This document shows, piece by piece, positions 39,251 to 40,613 of a DNA stretch of 40,613 nucleotides (the first letter of the stretch is position 1; the number at the start of each line of letters is the position of its first letter). A model generated the notes under the pieces. It saw nothing but the letters and a program-made list of their open reading frames with translations, was not told the origin of the DNA and did no database searches. Source of the stretch: an uncultured Bacilli bacterium (GTDB taxonomy: Bacteria > Bacillota_I > Bacilli_A > RF39 > UBA660); NCBI GenBank assembly GCA_905235045.1, contig CAJOJO010000006.1, forward strand, positions 1-40,613, read 5' to 3'. Position numbers and translations under genes: made by a program.

Positions 39251-40435
39251 ATGGCAAAAGAAAAATTTGATCGTTCAAAACCACATGTTAACATTGGTAC
39301 AATTGGACACGTTGACCATGGTAAAACAACTTTAACTGCTGCTATTTCTGCTCACTTAGCTGGAAAAAACGGAAATGAAAAAGTTGATTTTGCAAACATT
39401 GATAAAGCACCTGAAGAAAGAGAAAGAGGTATTACAATTAATACTGCTCATATCGAATATAGTACTGAAAAAAGACACTATGCACACGTAGACTGTCCAG
39501 GACACGCTGACTATGTAAAAAATATGATTACTGGTGCAGCTCAAATGGATGGAGCTATCTTAGTTATAGCTGCAACTGATGGACCTATGGCCCAAACTCG
39601 TGAACATATCTTATTATCACGTCAAGTTGGTGTACCTCGTATGGTTGTTTTCATGAACAAATGTGATATGGTTGATGATGCTGAATTATTAGATTTAGTT
39701 GAAATGGAAATTCGTGAATTATTAAGCGAATATGGATTCGATGGAGATAATACTCCAATTATTAGAGGATCTGCTTTAAAAGCATTAGAAGGTGATCCAA
39801 CATGGACTGCTAAAATTGATGAATTAATGGATGCAGTTGATACTTGGATTGAAACTCCAGTACATGACTTAGATAAACCATTCTTAATGCCAATTGAAGA
39901 TGTATTTACTATTACAGGACGTGGAACAGTTGTTACTGGACGTGTTGAAAGAGGTAAATTAAATCTTAATGATGAAGTTGAAATTATTGGTTTAAAAGAT
40001 ACTAAGAAAACAGTTGTTACAGGAATTGAAATGTTCCGTAAACAATTAGACTATGCAGAATCAGGAGATAATGCTGGTGTATTATTAAGAGGTATTGCAA
40101 GAGAAGAAGTTGAACGTGGTCAAGTATTAGCAAAACCAGGAACAGTTACTCCACATAAAAAATTCAAAGCTGAAGTTTATGTATTAAGCAAAGAAGAAGG
40201 TGGACGTCATACTCCATTCTTCAGTAACTATCGTCCACAATTCTATTTCAGAACTACAGACGTAACTGGTGTTATTGAATTACCTGCTGGTACTGAAATG
40301 GTTATGCCAGGTGACAACGTTACAATGACTGTTGAATTAATTGCTCCAATCGCTATCGAAAACGGAACTAAGTTCTCAATTCGTGAAGGTGGTAGAACAG
40401 TTGGTTCAGGTGTTGTATCTGAAATTATTGGATAA
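39251..40435 (+). CDS. tuf: Elongation factor Tu
   Basis: A 394-residue GTPase that brings aminoacyl-tRNA to the ribosome. G1 is [10 protein letters not shown], switch I ends [13 protein letters not shown]3 is [10 protein letters not shown]4 is NKCDMVD. Domains II ([13 protein letters not shown]) and III (ATDGPMAQ region onward to [10 protein letters not shown]) are complete. ATG 39251 lies behind GAGGAGGA. A strong terminator follows. Confidence 0.98.
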   Translation: MAKEKFDRSKPHVNIGTIGHVDHGKTTLTAAISAHLAGKNGNEKVDFANIDKAPEERERGITINTAHIEYSTEKRHYAHVDCPGHADYVKNMITGAAQMDGAILVIAATDGPMAQTREHILLSRQVGVPRMVVFMNKCDMVDDAELLDLVEMEIRELLSEYGFDGDNTPIIRGSALKALEGDPTWTAKIDELMDAVDTWIETPVHDLDKPFLMPIEDVFTITGRGTVVTGRVERGKLNLNDEVEIIGLKDTKKTVVTGIEMFRKQLDYAESGDNAGVLLRGIAREEVERGQVLAKPGTVTPHKKFKAEVYVLSKEEGGRHTPFFSNYRPQFYFRTTDVTGVIELPAGTEMVMPGDNVTMTVELIAPIAIENGTKFSIREGGRTVGSGVVSEIIG

Positions 40436-40437
40436 TT

Positions 40438-40465
40438 AAAAGAACTAGAAATAGTTCTTTTTTTT
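40438..40465 (+). terminator. Terminator of tuf
   Basis: AAAAGAACTA (40438-40447), tetraloop GAAA, TAGTTCTTTT (40452-40461), then T run. Confidence 0.9.
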
Positions 40466-40527
40466 GTATATTTCGACATTTTTTTTAATATTTGTTTGTT
40501 ATCATATAAAACTTAAGGAGGTTTTAT

Positions 40528-40613
40528 ATGAGTAAATTAGTAGTAAAAGAAGATATAAAAAGTAAGATATATGTAATAAGAGGTAAACAAGTAATGTTAG
40601 ATAGTGATTTAGC
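40528..40613 (+). CDS. ORF6N-domain protein, 3'-partial
   Basis: ATG 40528 behind AAGGAGG opens 28 codons to the window edge. The sequence SKIYVIRGKQVMLDSDLA is the typical start of the ORF6N domain (Pfam PF10543), found in phage antirepressor-like and other mobile-element proteins and thought to bind DNA. The rest lies outside the window. Confidence 0.75.
   Translation, partial: MSKLVVKEDIKSKIYVIRGKQVMLDSDL

Noticed and set aside
4365-40479. Many minus-strand open frames opposite real genes (for example inside lepA, rpsL, tuf, rbgA)
   Set aside because: They mirror the codon structure of convincing plus-strand genes, lack ribosome binding sites and have no recognisable domains.
1-40613. 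Mycoplasma-type code with TGA as Trp
   Set aside because: TGA ends several complete genes (toxN-like, lepA, pssA, MFS copy 1) at family-typical lengths, and Trp residues in conserved motifs are all TGG.

Overview
The window is very AT-rich DNA with Bacillota-style signals: AGGAGG/AGGTGA ribosome binding sites, extended -10 promoters (TATGnTATAAT) and short stem-loop terminators. Trp is read from TGG and TGA is a normal stop, so this is not a Mycoplasma-type code. The gene order mrnC-rlmB-sigma factor followed by rpsL-rpsG-fusA-tuf, and lepA close to hemW, point to a Bacilli/Mollicutes-related lineage such as an uncultured RF39- or Erysipelotrichales-like gut bacterium. The lineage is inferred.

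Left part (1-11900): the 3' part of a ToxN/AbiQ-type toxin gene, a tRNA-Gly(UCC) on the minus strand, a membrane receptor with two substrate-binding domains and a degenerate GGDEF domain, then lepA, small regulators, hemW and an HD hydrolase. An LTA-synthase-like transferase is followed by pssA and psd, which make phosphatidylethanolamine. Small membrane ORFs and one minus-strand gene close this part.

Middle part (12000-33300) is accessory DNA. It starts with orphan genes (DUF488-like, an HExxH protein, two unknowns) and a truncated ADP-ribosylglycohydrolase. From about 14890 to 30500 there is an array of promoter-poor accessory genes, all on the plus strand: Nudix, nucleotidase-nucleoside hydrolase fusion, HAD, HD phosphohydrolases, two MFS exporters, a P-loop protein, GGCT-like, two class-I amidotransferases, three GNATs and several unknowns. 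Fifteen copies of a repeated junction separate them. Each junction has a tiny leader ORF (consensus MNENKTNINWLITI) whose codons vary mostly synonymously. Its 3' end runs into a core such as GTCAAGACC or GTCTAAG. Ten junctions carry a structured unit of about 150 bp bounded by direct repeats of that core; five lack it. The layout (one head promoter, a longer first leader ORF, cassettes all in one direction, repeated sites) resembles an integron, but the sites are not canonical attC and no integrase is present. The array is followed by an unknown gene, a frameshifted large serine recombinase and a HEPN-like gene.

Right part (33360-40613) is housekeeping: rbgA, a 48-codon ORF, mrnC, rlmB, a SigH-like sigma factor, rpsL, rpsG, fusA, tuf, and the start of an ORF6N-domain protein.

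The main discovery candidate is the cassette array with its conserved leader peptides and paired direct-repeat sites.
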